A DNA stretch of 5,106 bases from Treponema sp. GTDB lineage: Bacteria; Spirochaetota; Spirochaetia; Treponematales; Breznakiellaceae. The position numbers and the translations under genes are program-made. The stretch is from NCBI GenBank assembly GCA_031274565.1, contig JAISPY010000053.1:1-5106 (forward strand), read 5' to 3'. Under the pieces are notes generated by a model that was not told where the DNA came from, ran no database searches, and saw nothing but the letters and a program-made list of their open reading frames with translations. Positions 1 through 5,106 of this stretch are shown here, piece after piece. The stretch's first letter is position 1; each line of letters begins with the position of its first letter.

Positions 1-93
1 GCCGAAGTCAAGGTCCGCCTTGTCGAGTTCGAATATGCTGTTTAAAAGCTCTACAAACCGGTCAAAATTTTCAGATGTGTTGTTCTGGTCCAT
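1..93 (-). CDS. N-terminus of a putative type III-like (Mod) DNA methyltransferase, cut by window edge
   Basis: An ATG at 93-91 on the minus strand opens a frame that runs off the left end after 31 codons. An in-frame TAA lies two codons upstream, so this ATG is the first possible ATG start. The visible residues read MDQNNTSENFDRFVELLNSI followed by FELDKADLDFG. A short helix ending in (L/I)FELD-ADLDFG is, as I remember it, typical of the very start of type III-like adenine-specific methyltransferases (often continuing GIYRI), which modify adenines in a host recognition site and usually pair with a Res helicase-nuclease. None of the catalytic motifs (FxGxG, DPPY) are inside the window, so activity, length and any partner gene cannot be judged. 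No strong Shine-Dalgarno is seen upstream; the nearest purine stretch, GGAAAA, is about 16 nt away. The call rests on about 12 recognisable residues and is an inference. Confidence 0.6.
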   Translation of the reverse strand, partial: MDQNNTSENFDRFVELLNSIFELDKADLDFG

Positions 94-253
94 GTTGTTT
101 TATCGGCATTTTCCGGGATGTTTGTGACTGAAAAAGGTAAACGCAACGGTCCCGGTCTTGTTTCCCTACAGGCATTTGCGGATAAACCGCTAGACAGTGC
201 GGAATCAATCGAAACACGGCCGGGTATCAGGGCGAGGGCACATAAAAATTTTT

Positions 254-424
254 GTCCACGAATTACGTGAATTACACGGATTAAGAAGTGGAATCACGCG
301 CTAAAATCCGTTACATCCGCGTAATCGGTGGATTTTTTATCCTTAAAAAAAATACCCGCTCATTTTTGCGCATTAAGCACGGTGGTCATTCCCTAATTCG
401 CGTTAATTCGCGTCATTCGCGGAC
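254..424. repeat. Interspersed repeat element with three related copies
   Basis: Copy 1 (254-283) begins GTCCACGAATTACGTGAATT and continues ACACGGATTA. Copy 2 (about 306-333) lies in inverted orientation, with ATCCGTTACATCCGCGTAAT then CGGTGGAT. Copy 3 (394-424), also inverted relative to copy 1, has TAATTCGCGTTAATTCGCGT then CATTCGCGGAC. Copies 1 and 2 could pair as an imperfect hairpin around a loop of roughly 22 nt. Copies 1 and 3 could pair as a larger one: the reverse complement of copy 3 starts GTCCGCGAATGACGCGAATT, nearly the same as copy 1. T-rich or A-rich tracts flank the outer ends. I recall similar CACGAATTACACGAATT-type repeats recurring between genes in several bacterial groups, but cannot check it here. 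No transposase is present, so it may be a non-autonomous or RNA-type element. Confidence 0.55.
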
Positions 425-794
425 TCTTTTGTTTATATGCGCTGGCCCTGGGCCGGGTATCTGCTCGCAGCGGTCTTTTACCCCGCTTCGTTGGTGTGGT
501 TTCGCGTGTGTTTGCCGGAAATGCTCTTTGAGCGCATGGTCGCCGAGCTTGGGGCTTGGCTTGTGTTCCAATCGTCTTGGTGCGCTTGCCGCTTGAGCCT
601 CGTTGCCGGTATACACGCCGCCGGTTCCCTTTCGGTTCAACTCGCAGATAGATACTGCTTGGATGCTTGCGGAGTATCACGGACATAGAGCTTTTGGGCA
701 GCCTCATGTCTGCCATTGACTGGAGCGCGTTCCTTTCATCCGTGGTATATGCGTATACGGCATCGTTTAGCTCCGCTAGTTTGGTTTTGCAACT
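393..794 (-). pseudogene. Possible degraded coding region of unknown function
   Basis: On the minus strand a frame stays open from just after a TAA at 797-795 to a TAG at 395-393. The first ATG is at 716. The early part looks protein-like: KLAELNDAVYAYTTDERNAL, then a stretch with ILRKHPSSIYLRVEPKGNRR. Several of these residues lie upstream of the first ATG, and no ATG, GTG or TTG start exists there in frame. The latter half (after about position 570) turns into Arg/Pro/Lys-rich low-complexity sequence, and the last seven codons are made from repeat copy 3. This fits a truncated or frameshifted remnant whose real start and end are lost, but it may equally be chance coding in GC-rich DNA. I do not recognise the family. 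It lies upstream of, and in the same orientation as, the methyltransferase-like gene, so it could once have belonged to that locus. Confidence 0.2.
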
Positions 795-853
795 TTATTC
801 TTCCGTGTTTACAATGCCGTTTCTATGCCTTCCTATTTTCGTACTTCAAAAAA

Positions 854-865
854 AATTGGCCAATT
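854..865. promoter_or_regulatory. Perfect 12-bp palindrome upstream of the lipoprotein gene
   Basis: AATTGGCCAATT reads the same on both strands and directly follows a run of eight A. It sits about 100 bp before the lipoprotein start, in AT-rich DNA where the promoter should lie. The dyad could be an operator for a dimeric regulator. It has no spacer or flanking half-site that would point to a known family, and a 12-bp palindrome can arise by chance. Confidence 0.2.
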
Positions 866-958
866 ACCATAAAGAATCCCCTTATATTAAAGCAATGCTG
901 GGATCCTGCGCCTTTTTCTATATGGTTATGAAAATTTTTTCTATTCATTCTGAATCAT

Positions 959-963
959 GGAGG
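959..963 (+). promoter_or_regulatory. Ribosome binding site that sets the lipoprotein start at 969
   Basis: GGAGG at 959-963 is a strong Shine-Dalgarno and lies 5 nt before the ATG at 969. An in-frame ATG at 957 overlaps this GGAGG and has no purine-rich site of its own at a good distance, so 969 is the better start. The choice costs only four N-terminal residues. Confidence 0.75.
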
Positions 964-968
964 CAAGT

Positions 969-2105
969 ATGTTCAAGCTATGTATGGCACAGAAGTATCA
1001 AAAGCAAAGGATAGGTTCTGTTATCTTGAATCCCATCGGATTGTTGTGGTTGCTCATGGTATGCGCTGGGATACTGTTTTTGACCGGATGCGATCAGCCA
1101 AACGATCCGGTTACGACGGACACTCCTGCTCAGCCGGAGAATCCCGGCAAAACAGACACACCAACCCAGCCGGAGAATCCCGTTCAACCGGACACGCCCA
1201 CCCAGCCAGAGAATCCCGTTCAGCCGGATACGCCCACCCAACCGGAGGACCCGGTTCAGCCGGACACACCCATCCAACCGGAGGATCCGGTTCAACCAGA
1301 TACGCCAACCCAACCGGAGAATCCGGTTCAACCGGACACGCCAACCCAACCGGACACACCCACCCAGCCGGAGGAGCCCATGCAGCCTGATGAGCCCGCT
1401 ATGACAGAACTTACCGGTGTTGCGGCACTCAAAGCCTACTTAACCGATCTGCCTGAAAATACGGAGGATACGCCCTATCGGATTAAGGTGAACGGGATTA
1501 ATCTTGAAAAGACGACCACATCAGGTGATACCCTGAGAACCCTCTATGAGGCATTGATCCGTTATGTTGCCCTCGACCTCAGCGGCTGTACTGGGGAGAA
1601 GATATCCAATGTTACGGTCAAAGTTGCTCCCAACAAGGCAAATCTCGTATCCCTTATCTTGCCGAATACGGTACTTACTATTGAGGTCAACGCATTTTCA
1701 GACTGTATCGCCCTCAGCACCGTAAAAATGCCTAAAGTAACCACTATAATTCATGGCGCTTTCAGTAATTTAGCTAAGCTTACATCGGTGTATATGCCGG
1801 AGGTACAAATTATAGAAAATAGCACTAGTCCTTCAGGCGGCGTCTTCTATAAGTGTGTTGCGCTTACGTCGGTATCCATGCCTAAGGTTCAGTCCATAGG
1901 TAATAACGCGTTCTATGGTTGTACTGGTCTTAGCGCTATTACCTTGGGATCTATACCGCCGGTATTAGAAGGAAGCAACGTGTTTAAAAACGCTCAACTC
2001 CTCTCGGCAATTTATGTTCCCGCTGCCGCGGTTACCAGCTATCAAAATACTGACAAGACCAATTGGATCCTTGACTTAAAACAGAAAATACAAGCCCTGC
2101 CCTAA
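969..2105 (+). CDS. Lipoprotein with proline-rich hexapeptide repeats and BspA-like leucine-rich repeats
   Basis: This 378-residue protein is probably exported and lipid-anchored. Residues 1-40 form a signal peptide with a basic n-region (K12, K14, R16), a hydrophobic core and the lipobox LTGC, so Cys41 would be acylated and become the mature N-terminus. Residues 51-140 are 15 tandem hexapeptides of the DTPTQP and ENPVQP kinds, likely an extended, acidic, proline-rich stalk. After a linker that includes the segment RYVALDLSGCTG, residues of about 217-334 carry BspA-like LRR_5 units, for example ALTSVSMPKVQSIGNNAFYG, with the usual AF-x-x-C spacing. The tail, LSAIYVPAAAVTSYQ, is a common ending in this family. 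Such proteins in treponemes and oral bacteria are surface-exposed and some bind host proteins or other cells; binding here is inferred. The gene is monocistronic, followed by a terminator at 2167-2212. Asp follows the acylated Cys, which in E. coli would favour the inner membrane; spirochaetes need not follow that rule. Confidence 0.88.
   Translation: MFKLCMAQKYQKQRIGSVILNPIGLLWLLMVCAGILFLTGCDQPNDPVTTDTPAQPENPGKTDTPTQPENPVQPDTPTQPENPVQPDTPTQPEDPVQPDTPIQPEDPVQPDTPTQPENPVQPDTPTQPDTPTQPEEPMQPDEPAMTELTGVAALKAYLTDLPENTEDTPYRIKVNGINLEKTTTSGDTLRTLYEALIRYVALDLSGCTGEKISNVTVKVAPNKANLVSLILPNTVLTIEVNAFSDCIALSTVKMPKVTTIIHGAFSNLAKLTSVYMPEVQIIENSTSPSGGVFYKCVALTSVSMPKVQSIGNNAFYGCTGLSAITLGSIPPVLEGSNVFKNAQLLSAIYVPAAAVTSYQNTDKTNWILDLKQKIQALP
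1119..1388 (+). repeat. In-frame tandem repeat, 18-bp unit arranged mostly as 36-bp dimers
   Basis: The 270 bp hold 15 units of 18 bp. They mostly alternate between DTPTQP-type and ENPVQP/EDPVQP-type hexapeptides, giving a 36-bp higher-order period. One lone DTPTQP unit breaks the alternation near the end, just before DTPTQPEEPMQP. The first dimer (DTPAQPENPGKT) and the last are the most diverged, as expected when repeats expand from the middle. Short internal dyads such as CCGGTTCAACCGG recur within the DNA. Because the unit is a multiple of three, changes in copy number would alter stalk length without breaking the frame. Confidence 0.92.
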
Positions 2106-2166
2106 ATCGGCCTGGCGACCGTATCTGCATCAGCCCAGGATAAACGCATAGAAAATTTTCGGAGAC

Positions 2167-2212
2167 GCGGAGGGCTTTTTTCTGAGGCCCTCGCATTTTT
2201 TTTCTTTTTTTC
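2167..2212 (+). terminator. Intrinsic terminator after the lipoprotein gene
   Basis: The arms GCGGAGGGC (2167-2175) and GCCCTCGC (2187-2194) pair with one bulged G around an 11-nt loop. A T-rich run follows at once (eight T, a C, then seven T). It lies about 60 nt after the stop codon, so it should end the lipoprotein transcript and separate it from the downstream operon. Confidence 0.85.
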
Positions 2213-2374
2213 TATAACTTCGGCTGCAGCAGGTACGGCCAGTGTATTCTCCAGCGGAGCATACGCCGCTTTTTCGCAGCAGTCCACAAAAAGAAGCTAT
2301 GGAGGGGGAGGGCCGCAGCAAAAAGCCCTCCACCCCACCCCCTATGGATGCTATGCGTTTATCCTGCTACCGCC
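2213..2374. other. Non-coding spacer with a GC-rich hairpin
   Basis: The spacer lies between the terminator and the downstream promoter. Its main feature is the inverted repeat GGAGGGC (2307-2313) and GCCCTCC (2325-2331) around an 11-nt loop. It is extended outward by further G-rich (2301-2306) and C-rich (2333-2342) tracts that can pair with slips. No T-run follows on the plus strand, and on the minus strand only CTTTTTG lies upstream-side, so it is not a standard terminator. A plus-strand frame open from a GTG at 2242 to 2508 crosses this area but lacks a ribosome binding site and contains the downstream promoter. Confidence 0.5.
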
Positions 2375-2403
2375 TTGATAGAAGAGCCAAACTGGAGTAT
2401 TAT
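2375..2403 (+). promoter_or_regulatory. Sigma-70-type promoter for the CNNM-DUF362 operon
   Basis: TTGATA (2375-2380) and TATTAT (2398-2403) each match the consensus at five of six positions and are separated by the ideal 17 nt. Transcription would start near 2410 and give a leader of about 85 nt before the ATG at 2495. The site follows the upstream terminator and precedes the operon, as expected. It is predicted from sequence only. Confidence 0.65.
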
Positions 2404-2484
2404 ATTGATAAGATGAAGGTCCTTGAGAAAAAAGGCGCTTTTTATGGTTTCTGTATGAGGGCGCTTGACAAGAGCCATAACGTT

Positions 2485-2490
2485 AAGGGA
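2485..2490 (+). promoter_or_regulatory. Ribosome binding site that sets the CNNM protein start at 2495
   Basis: AAGGGA at 2485-2490 lies 4 nt before the ATG at 2495 (6 nt if counted from the AAGG core). The same frame is open back to a TTG at 2465, but that codon has no Shine-Dalgarno, and the extra ten residues (TRAITLREK and the start) are charged. Starting at 2495 puts the first membrane helix right at the N-terminus, as is normal for this family. Confidence 0.7.
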
Positions 2491-2494
2491 AAAA

Positions 2495-3787
2495 ATGGAT
2501 CCCTTTAGTATCGGTAGTATCATTGCCTTGGGGGGCTTGCTCCTCTGTTCGGCATTCTTTTCGGCTAGTGAAACCGCATTTGCCTCGGTAAACCGGATCA
2601 AGCTTAAAAATATGAGCGCCCAGGGACATACCCGGGCTGCCTTGGCGCTCGCCTTAACAGAACAGTACGATAAACTCCTCTCCACCGTGCTCATCGGGAA
2701 TAACATCGTCAATATCGCTGCTTCGGCTCTAGCGACGGTGTTGTTTGTTGGATATTTCGGTACTATGGGGGTGAGCATTGCCACCGGGGTAATGACTATT
2801 GCGGTGCTCATCGTGGGAGAAATATCCCCCAAGACCCTGGCCAAGGAAGCACCGGAACAATTCGTCCTGTTCACCGCACCGGTTTTACGCGTCTTGATGT
2901 TCGTCCTGGAACCGATCAACCGACTGACCCGCGTCTGGAAGGGGTGTATCCTCAAGCTGTTCAGGATAAGTGGGAGCAGGCAGGTTACCGAAGCGGAACT
3001 GCTGACCTTTGTGGAAGAGGTGCGCCAGGAAGGGGGCATCAACGCAGGGGAAGAAGATATGATCCGCCAGGCTATCGAGTTTGATGACATCATGGCCCAT
3101 GACATTTTTACCCATCGGGTTGACCTCGCGGCGGTATCCTGTACTGATACGGTGGAGTGTATTGACCGGAAATTCTGCGATACTGGTTATTCCCGACTGC
3201 CGGTGTATCAGGACTCGATTGATAGGATCATCGGAGTCATGCTCTTAAAGGATTTTCATCACCAGGTTATCCGCCGTGGAAATCCGCCGGAAAGCATCAT
3301 CAAGCCCGTGGTATACATTACCCAGTCCATGAAGATCGCCAAGCTCCTTAAAACCTTACAGGAAAAAAAATCCCACATGGCGGTGCTGGTGGACGAGTTT
3401 GGCGGGACCATGGGGATCATTACCATCGAAGATATTCTGGAAGAATTGGTGGGCGAAATCTGGGATGAACACGATGAGGTGGTGAAACCGATATGCCAGG
3501 TGGATGACCGAACCTATACGGTATTGGGCACTACCAGTCTTGAGGATATGCTTACCTTTTTTGCCCCGTTTCTTTCCGCGGTTCCGCCGCCGGAGGTTCA
3601 CCGGCATACCACGGTAGGTAACTGGATGCTCGAACAACTGGGGGGCCTTCCCCATGAAGGGAATCGCTGTAAGCTACAGGATCTGGTGATCACGGTTTCA
3701 AAAGTGCTCCACCACCGGGTATTGGAACTCCGGGTAACGCTTCCTGAGGGCGTCGTAAGCCAAAAACCAGCAGAAAAAGAGGTATAG
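2495..3787 (+). CDS. CNNM-domain/CBS/CorC-HlyC family membrane protein (hemolysin-like, possible cation transporter)
   Basis: The 430-residue protein has the full three-part build of the family. Residues 1 to about 190 are the CNNM (DUF21) membrane domain, with hydrophobic helices near 6-22, 62-88, 90-108 and 124-142. Its signature motifs are SASETAF (23-29), LIGNNIVNI (66-74) and GEISPKTLA (108-116). A CBS pair follows: CBS1 around 203-260, with YSRLPVY at 232-238, and CBS2 around 270-328, with VDEFGGTMGIITIEDILEEL at 299-318. The C-terminal CorC_HlyC domain spans about 341-421. Relatives are annotated as hemolysins, but characterised CNNM/CorC proteins export Mg2+ (some other cations), with CBS domains binding adenine nucleotides. 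Mg2+ or another divalent ion is therefore the best guess, and haemolysis should not be assumed. It is the first gene of an operon, one base from the DUF362 gene. Length is normal and no key motif is missing. CBS1 is the less conserved half. Confidence 0.92.
   Translation: MDPFSIGSIIALGGLLLCSAFFSASETAFASVNRIKLKNMSAQGHTRAALALALTEQYDKLLSTVLIGNNIVNIAASALATVLFVGYFGTMGVSIATGVMTIAVLIVGEISPKTLAKEAPEQFVLFTAPVLRVLMFVLEPINRLTRVWKGCILKLFRISGSRQVTEAELLTFVEEVRQEGGINAGEEDMIRQAIEFDDIMAHDIFTHRVDLAAVSCTDTVECIDRKFCDTGYSRLPVYQDSIDRIIGVMLLKDFHHQVIRRGNPPESIIKPVVYITQSMKIAKLLKTLQEKKSHMAVLVDEFGGTMGIITIEDILEELVGEIWDEHDEVVKPICQVDDRTYTVLGTTSLEDMLTFFAPFLSAVPPPEVHRHTTVGNWMLEQLGGLPHEGNRCKLQDLVITVSKVLHHRVLELRVTLPEGVVSQKPAEKEV
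3778..3782 (+). promoter_or_regulatory. Ribosome binding site of the DUF362 gene inside the end of the CNNM gene
   Basis: AGAGG at 3778-3782 is 6 nt before the ATG at 3789 and lies within the last codons of the upstream gene. The stop TAG (3785-3787) and the ATG are one base apart, so ribosomes ending the first gene can restart on the second. This supports translational coupling. Confidence 0.7.
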
Positions 3788-3788
3788 C

Positions 3789-4913
3789 ATGCAAACGGCG
3801 GATCAGAGGGGGCAAAAAGAAATTCTGGTGATCTATGGGGATGATCCTGAAACCATGGCGTTGCGGCTTGCCGCAGCGGCAGGGCTTGCGGAACGGATCG
3901 GGGACCGGCATAAACGGATAGGACTCAAGCCGAATCTGGTGGTTCCCCGGCCAGCCTGCGAAGGGGCCACCACCCATCCGGAGCTAGTCCGTGGACTTAT
4001 CGCGTATTTACAGCAACAGGGCTTTACCCGTTTGGCGATCCTGGAGGGTTCTTGGGTAGGGGCGCGGACAGAGGATGCCTTTACCGTATGCGGGTACCGG
4101 AAGCTGGCGCAGGATACGGGGGTCGCGCTTATCGATACCCAGCAGGACCACAGCCGGACCTATGATTGCCGGGGAATGGAGCTTGCCATCTGCGACTGCG
4201 CTATGGAGGTGGATTTTATGATTAACCTGCCGGTGCTCAAGGGCCATTGCCAGACCATGCTGACCGGCGCGCTTAAAAACCACAAGGGCCTCATCCCCAA
4301 CCAGGAGAAGCGACGTTTTCACACCTTGGGTCTCCATAGACCCATAGCCCACCTGAACACCCGGGTCCGCAGCGATTTTATCCTGATGGACGGCATCTGC
4401 GGGGACCTGGATTTCGAGGAAGGGGGCAATCCGGTTCCTGCGGGGCGTATGGCCGCCGCCTGGGACCCGGTGCTCATTGACGCATGGGCCGCATCTCAGT
4501 TGGGGTATGCGGCAGAGGATATACCCTACCTCGGCCTTGCGGAAAACCTGGGGCTTGGTACGGCAGATCTGCGCCAGGCCCTGATTCAAGCGCTTTCCGT
4601 ACCCGCCGCAGCAGACCGGAAGGTGTTCCATCCAGGGGTTAAGGTTATGCATCTGGTCCCGTTCATCCAGGAGGATCAGGCCTGCAGCGCCTGTTATGCG
4701 GCCCTGGTCTTTGCCCTTTCCCGTATGAACCGGCAGGAACTCAAGCGCCTTTCTGGACCTATTGGTATAGGCCAAGGTTTTAAGGGGAAAACCGGGACCC
4801 TGGGAGTAGGGAACTGTACCGGAGGATTTACCGCGTCTATAGGAGGCTGTCCTCCGGTGGCGTTGGCAGTGCTGGATTTCCTGCGGAAACAGGCGATCCA
4901 GGGAATCTCGTAA
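3789..4913 (+). CDS. DUF362 domain protein with a C-terminal four-cysteine cluster
   Basis: The 374-residue protein matches the DUF362 pattern from end to end: KPNLV (47-51), TTHPELV (61-67), a glycine-rich turn EGSWVGA (86-92), LPVLKGHCQTMLTGALKNHK (147-166) followed by GLIP, and a DGI-x-GD segment (201-206). No signal peptide or membrane helix is seen, so it is probably cytosolic. The function of the family is not established to my knowledge; many members carry or neighbour Fe-S ferredoxin domains. Here there is no ferredoxin domain, but the C-terminal third has CSACY (Cys299, Cys302), GNC (Cys343) and GGCPP (Cys354), four cysteines that could bind an Fe-S cluster or metal. Cys57, Cys101, Cys127, Cys135, Cys137, Cys154 and Cys204 are also present. 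It is the second gene of the operon with the CNNM protein, suggesting a shared membrane or metal-related role, but this is inference. Codon use matches its neighbour. The strong hairpin 58 nt downstream likely ends the transcript. Confidence 0.85.
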   Translation: MQTADQRGQKEILVIYGDDPETMALRLAAAAGLAERIGDRHKRIGLKPNLVVPRPACEGATTHPELVRGLIAYLQQQGFTRLAILEGSWVGARTEDAFTVCGYRKLAQDTGVALIDTQQDHSRTYDCRGMELAICDCAMEVDFMINLPVLKGHCQTMLTGALKNHKGLIPNQEKRRFHTLGLHRPIAHLNTRVRSDFILMDGICGDLDFEEGGNPVPAGRMAAAWDPVLIDAWAASQLGYAAEDIPYLGLAENLGLGTADLRQALIQALSVPAAADRKVFHPGVKVMHLVPFIQEDQACSACYAALVFALSRMNRQELKRLSGPIGIGQGFKGKTGTLGVGNCTGGFTASIGGCPPVALAVLDFLRKQAIQGIS

Positions 4914-4970
4914 CCGGCTCTCCCCGTTCCCCCTAAAACGGTCTTTGCTTAGAAGAAAAATGCGTTCCCT

Positions 4971-5022
4971 TAGGGCAATGCTGATTAACTTGACGCTAAT
5001 CAGCATTGCCCTATTGTTTTTC
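4971..5022 (+). terminator. Intrinsic terminator of the CNNM-DUF362 operon (17-bp perfect stem)
   Basis: TAGGGCAATGCTGATTA (4971-4987) pairs perfectly with TAATCAGCATTGCCCTA (4997-5013) around a 9-nt loop, and TTGTTTTTC follows. The stem is long and the T-run is broken by one G. It lies 58 nt after the DUF362 stop and fits an operon terminator. Confidence 0.75.
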
Positions 5023-5024
5023 TC

Positions 5025-5041
5025 GTTTTCCTGCGGAAAAC
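5025..5041. repeat. Short perfect hairpin, 7-bp stem
   Basis: GTTTTCC (5025-5031) and GGAAAAC (5035-5041) pair around the 3-nt loop TGC. It directly follows the terminator T-run. No T-run follows on the plus strand, so its role is unknown; it may add to 3' end stability or be chance. Confidence 0.35.
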
Positions 5042-5064
5042 TGCGAAAAACCACATTAAAGTAT

Positions 5065-5098
5065 GCACTGATTTATTCTCGATTGAATAAATCAGTGC
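5065..5098. repeat. Perfect hairpin with a 14-bp stem at the right edge
   Basis: GCACTGATTTATTC (5065-5078) pairs perfectly with GAATAAATCAGTGC (5085-5098) around the 6-nt loop TCGATT. Only TT follows on the plus strand, and the minus-strand exit (ATACTTTAATG) is not a clean T-run. It might end a convergent gene that lies beyond the window, serve as an operator, or be part of a repeat element. It is too perfect to be a likely accident, but the role cannot be told from this window. Confidence 0.55.
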
Positions 5099-5106
5099 TT
5101 CCCTAG

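Larger units (their letters stand above)
94..968. other. Long region without a convincing intact gene
   Basis: These 875 bases separate the divergent methyltransferase-like gene (minus) from the lipoprotein gene (plus). Positions 94-253 hold nothing I can name, and I found no good promoter for the minus-strand gene. Positions 254-424 hold three copies of an interspersed repeat. Positions 393-794 contain a minus-strand open frame that could be a relic. From about 790 to 956 the DNA becomes AT-rich, with an 8-A run at 848-855 and a perfect palindrome at 854-865. This should contain the lipoprotein promoter. TATATT (883-888) and TATATG (919-924) are possible -10 boxes, but neither has a matching -35 at the right distance, so no promoter is called. 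Plus-strand open frames here have no ribosome binding site and read as noise. Confidence 0.6.

Noticed and set aside
254..424. CRISPR array
   Set aside because: The copies are inverted relative to one another, differ in sequence and are unevenly spaced, with no unique spacers of even length and no cas genes.
667..1014. Plus-strand hydrophobic open frame overlapping the lipoprotein start
   Set aside because: It has no ribosome binding site, spans the AT-rich promoter region and overlaps the lipoprotein signal-peptide codons in another frame.
978..1390. Several open frames on both strands across the hexapeptide repeat
   Set aside because: A repeat unit divisible by three with no stop in other frames keeps all of them open. 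The products are simple repeats and only the frame with lipobox and LRR domain makes sense.
2410..2494. Mg2+ riboswitch (M-box) in the CNNM leader
   Set aside because: The predicted leader is only about 85 nt, much shorter than an M-box, and no matching conserved helices or terminator were seen.
2242..2508. Plus-strand 88-codon frame before the CNNM gene
   Set aside because: It starts with GTG without a Shine-Dalgarno, passes through the GC-rich hairpin and contains the predicted promoter, so it is unlikely to be translated as a whole.
2359..3105. Minus-strand open frame of 248 codons opposite the CNNM gene
   Set aside because: It is an antisense shadow of a gene with clear family motifs; the product is Ser/Thr/Ala-rich with no recognisable domain.
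4008..5054. Minus-strand open frame of 348 codons opposite the DUF362 gene
   Set aside because: It lies antisense to a well-supported gene, its residues show no family motif, and it runs through the terminator hairpin. Long antisense frames are common in GC-rich coding DNA.

Overview
The window looks like chromosomal DNA from a spirochaete, most likely a Treponema of the insect-gut type. This is inferred from three things: a lipoprotein with a Pro-rich tandem repeat fused to BspA-like leucine-rich repeats, medium GC content, and the mix of neighbouring genes. No marker gene proves the taxon.

Layout. (1) Positions 1-93, minus strand: the first 31 codons of a gene that leaves the window to the left. 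The residues resemble the start of a type III (Mod-like) DNA methyltransferase. (2) Positions 94-968: a long stretch with no convincing intact gene. It holds three related copies of a GAATTACG/CACGGATT-type repeat (254-424), a weak minus-strand reading frame that may be a gene relic (393-794), and an AT-rich stretch with a perfect 12-bp palindrome just before the next gene. (3) Positions 969-2105, plus strand: a lipoprotein with 15 tandem hexapeptides and a C-terminal BspA-like LRR domain, followed by a clear intrinsic terminator. (4) Positions 2213-2494: non-coding, with a GC-rich hairpin and then a good sigma-70-type promoter (TTGATA, 17 nt, TATTAT). (5) Positions 2495-4913, plus strand: a two-gene operon of a CNNM/CBS/CorC-HlyC membrane protein and a DUF362 protein, separated by one base. 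(6) Positions 4914-5106: three closely spaced hairpins, the first a 17-bp perfect stem that probably ends the operon.

The lipoprotein is its own transcription unit, exported and lipid-anchored, with a display domain on a variable stalk. The CNNM-DUF362 pair is likely co-transcribed and translationally coupled. Its joint role is not known; the DUF362 protein carries four C-terminal cysteines that could hold a metal or Fe-S cluster. The left edge touches a possible restriction-modification locus that the window cuts off. I see no convincing new multi-gene system; the items most worth following are the methylase edge, the interspersed repeat and the DUF362 cysteine cluster.
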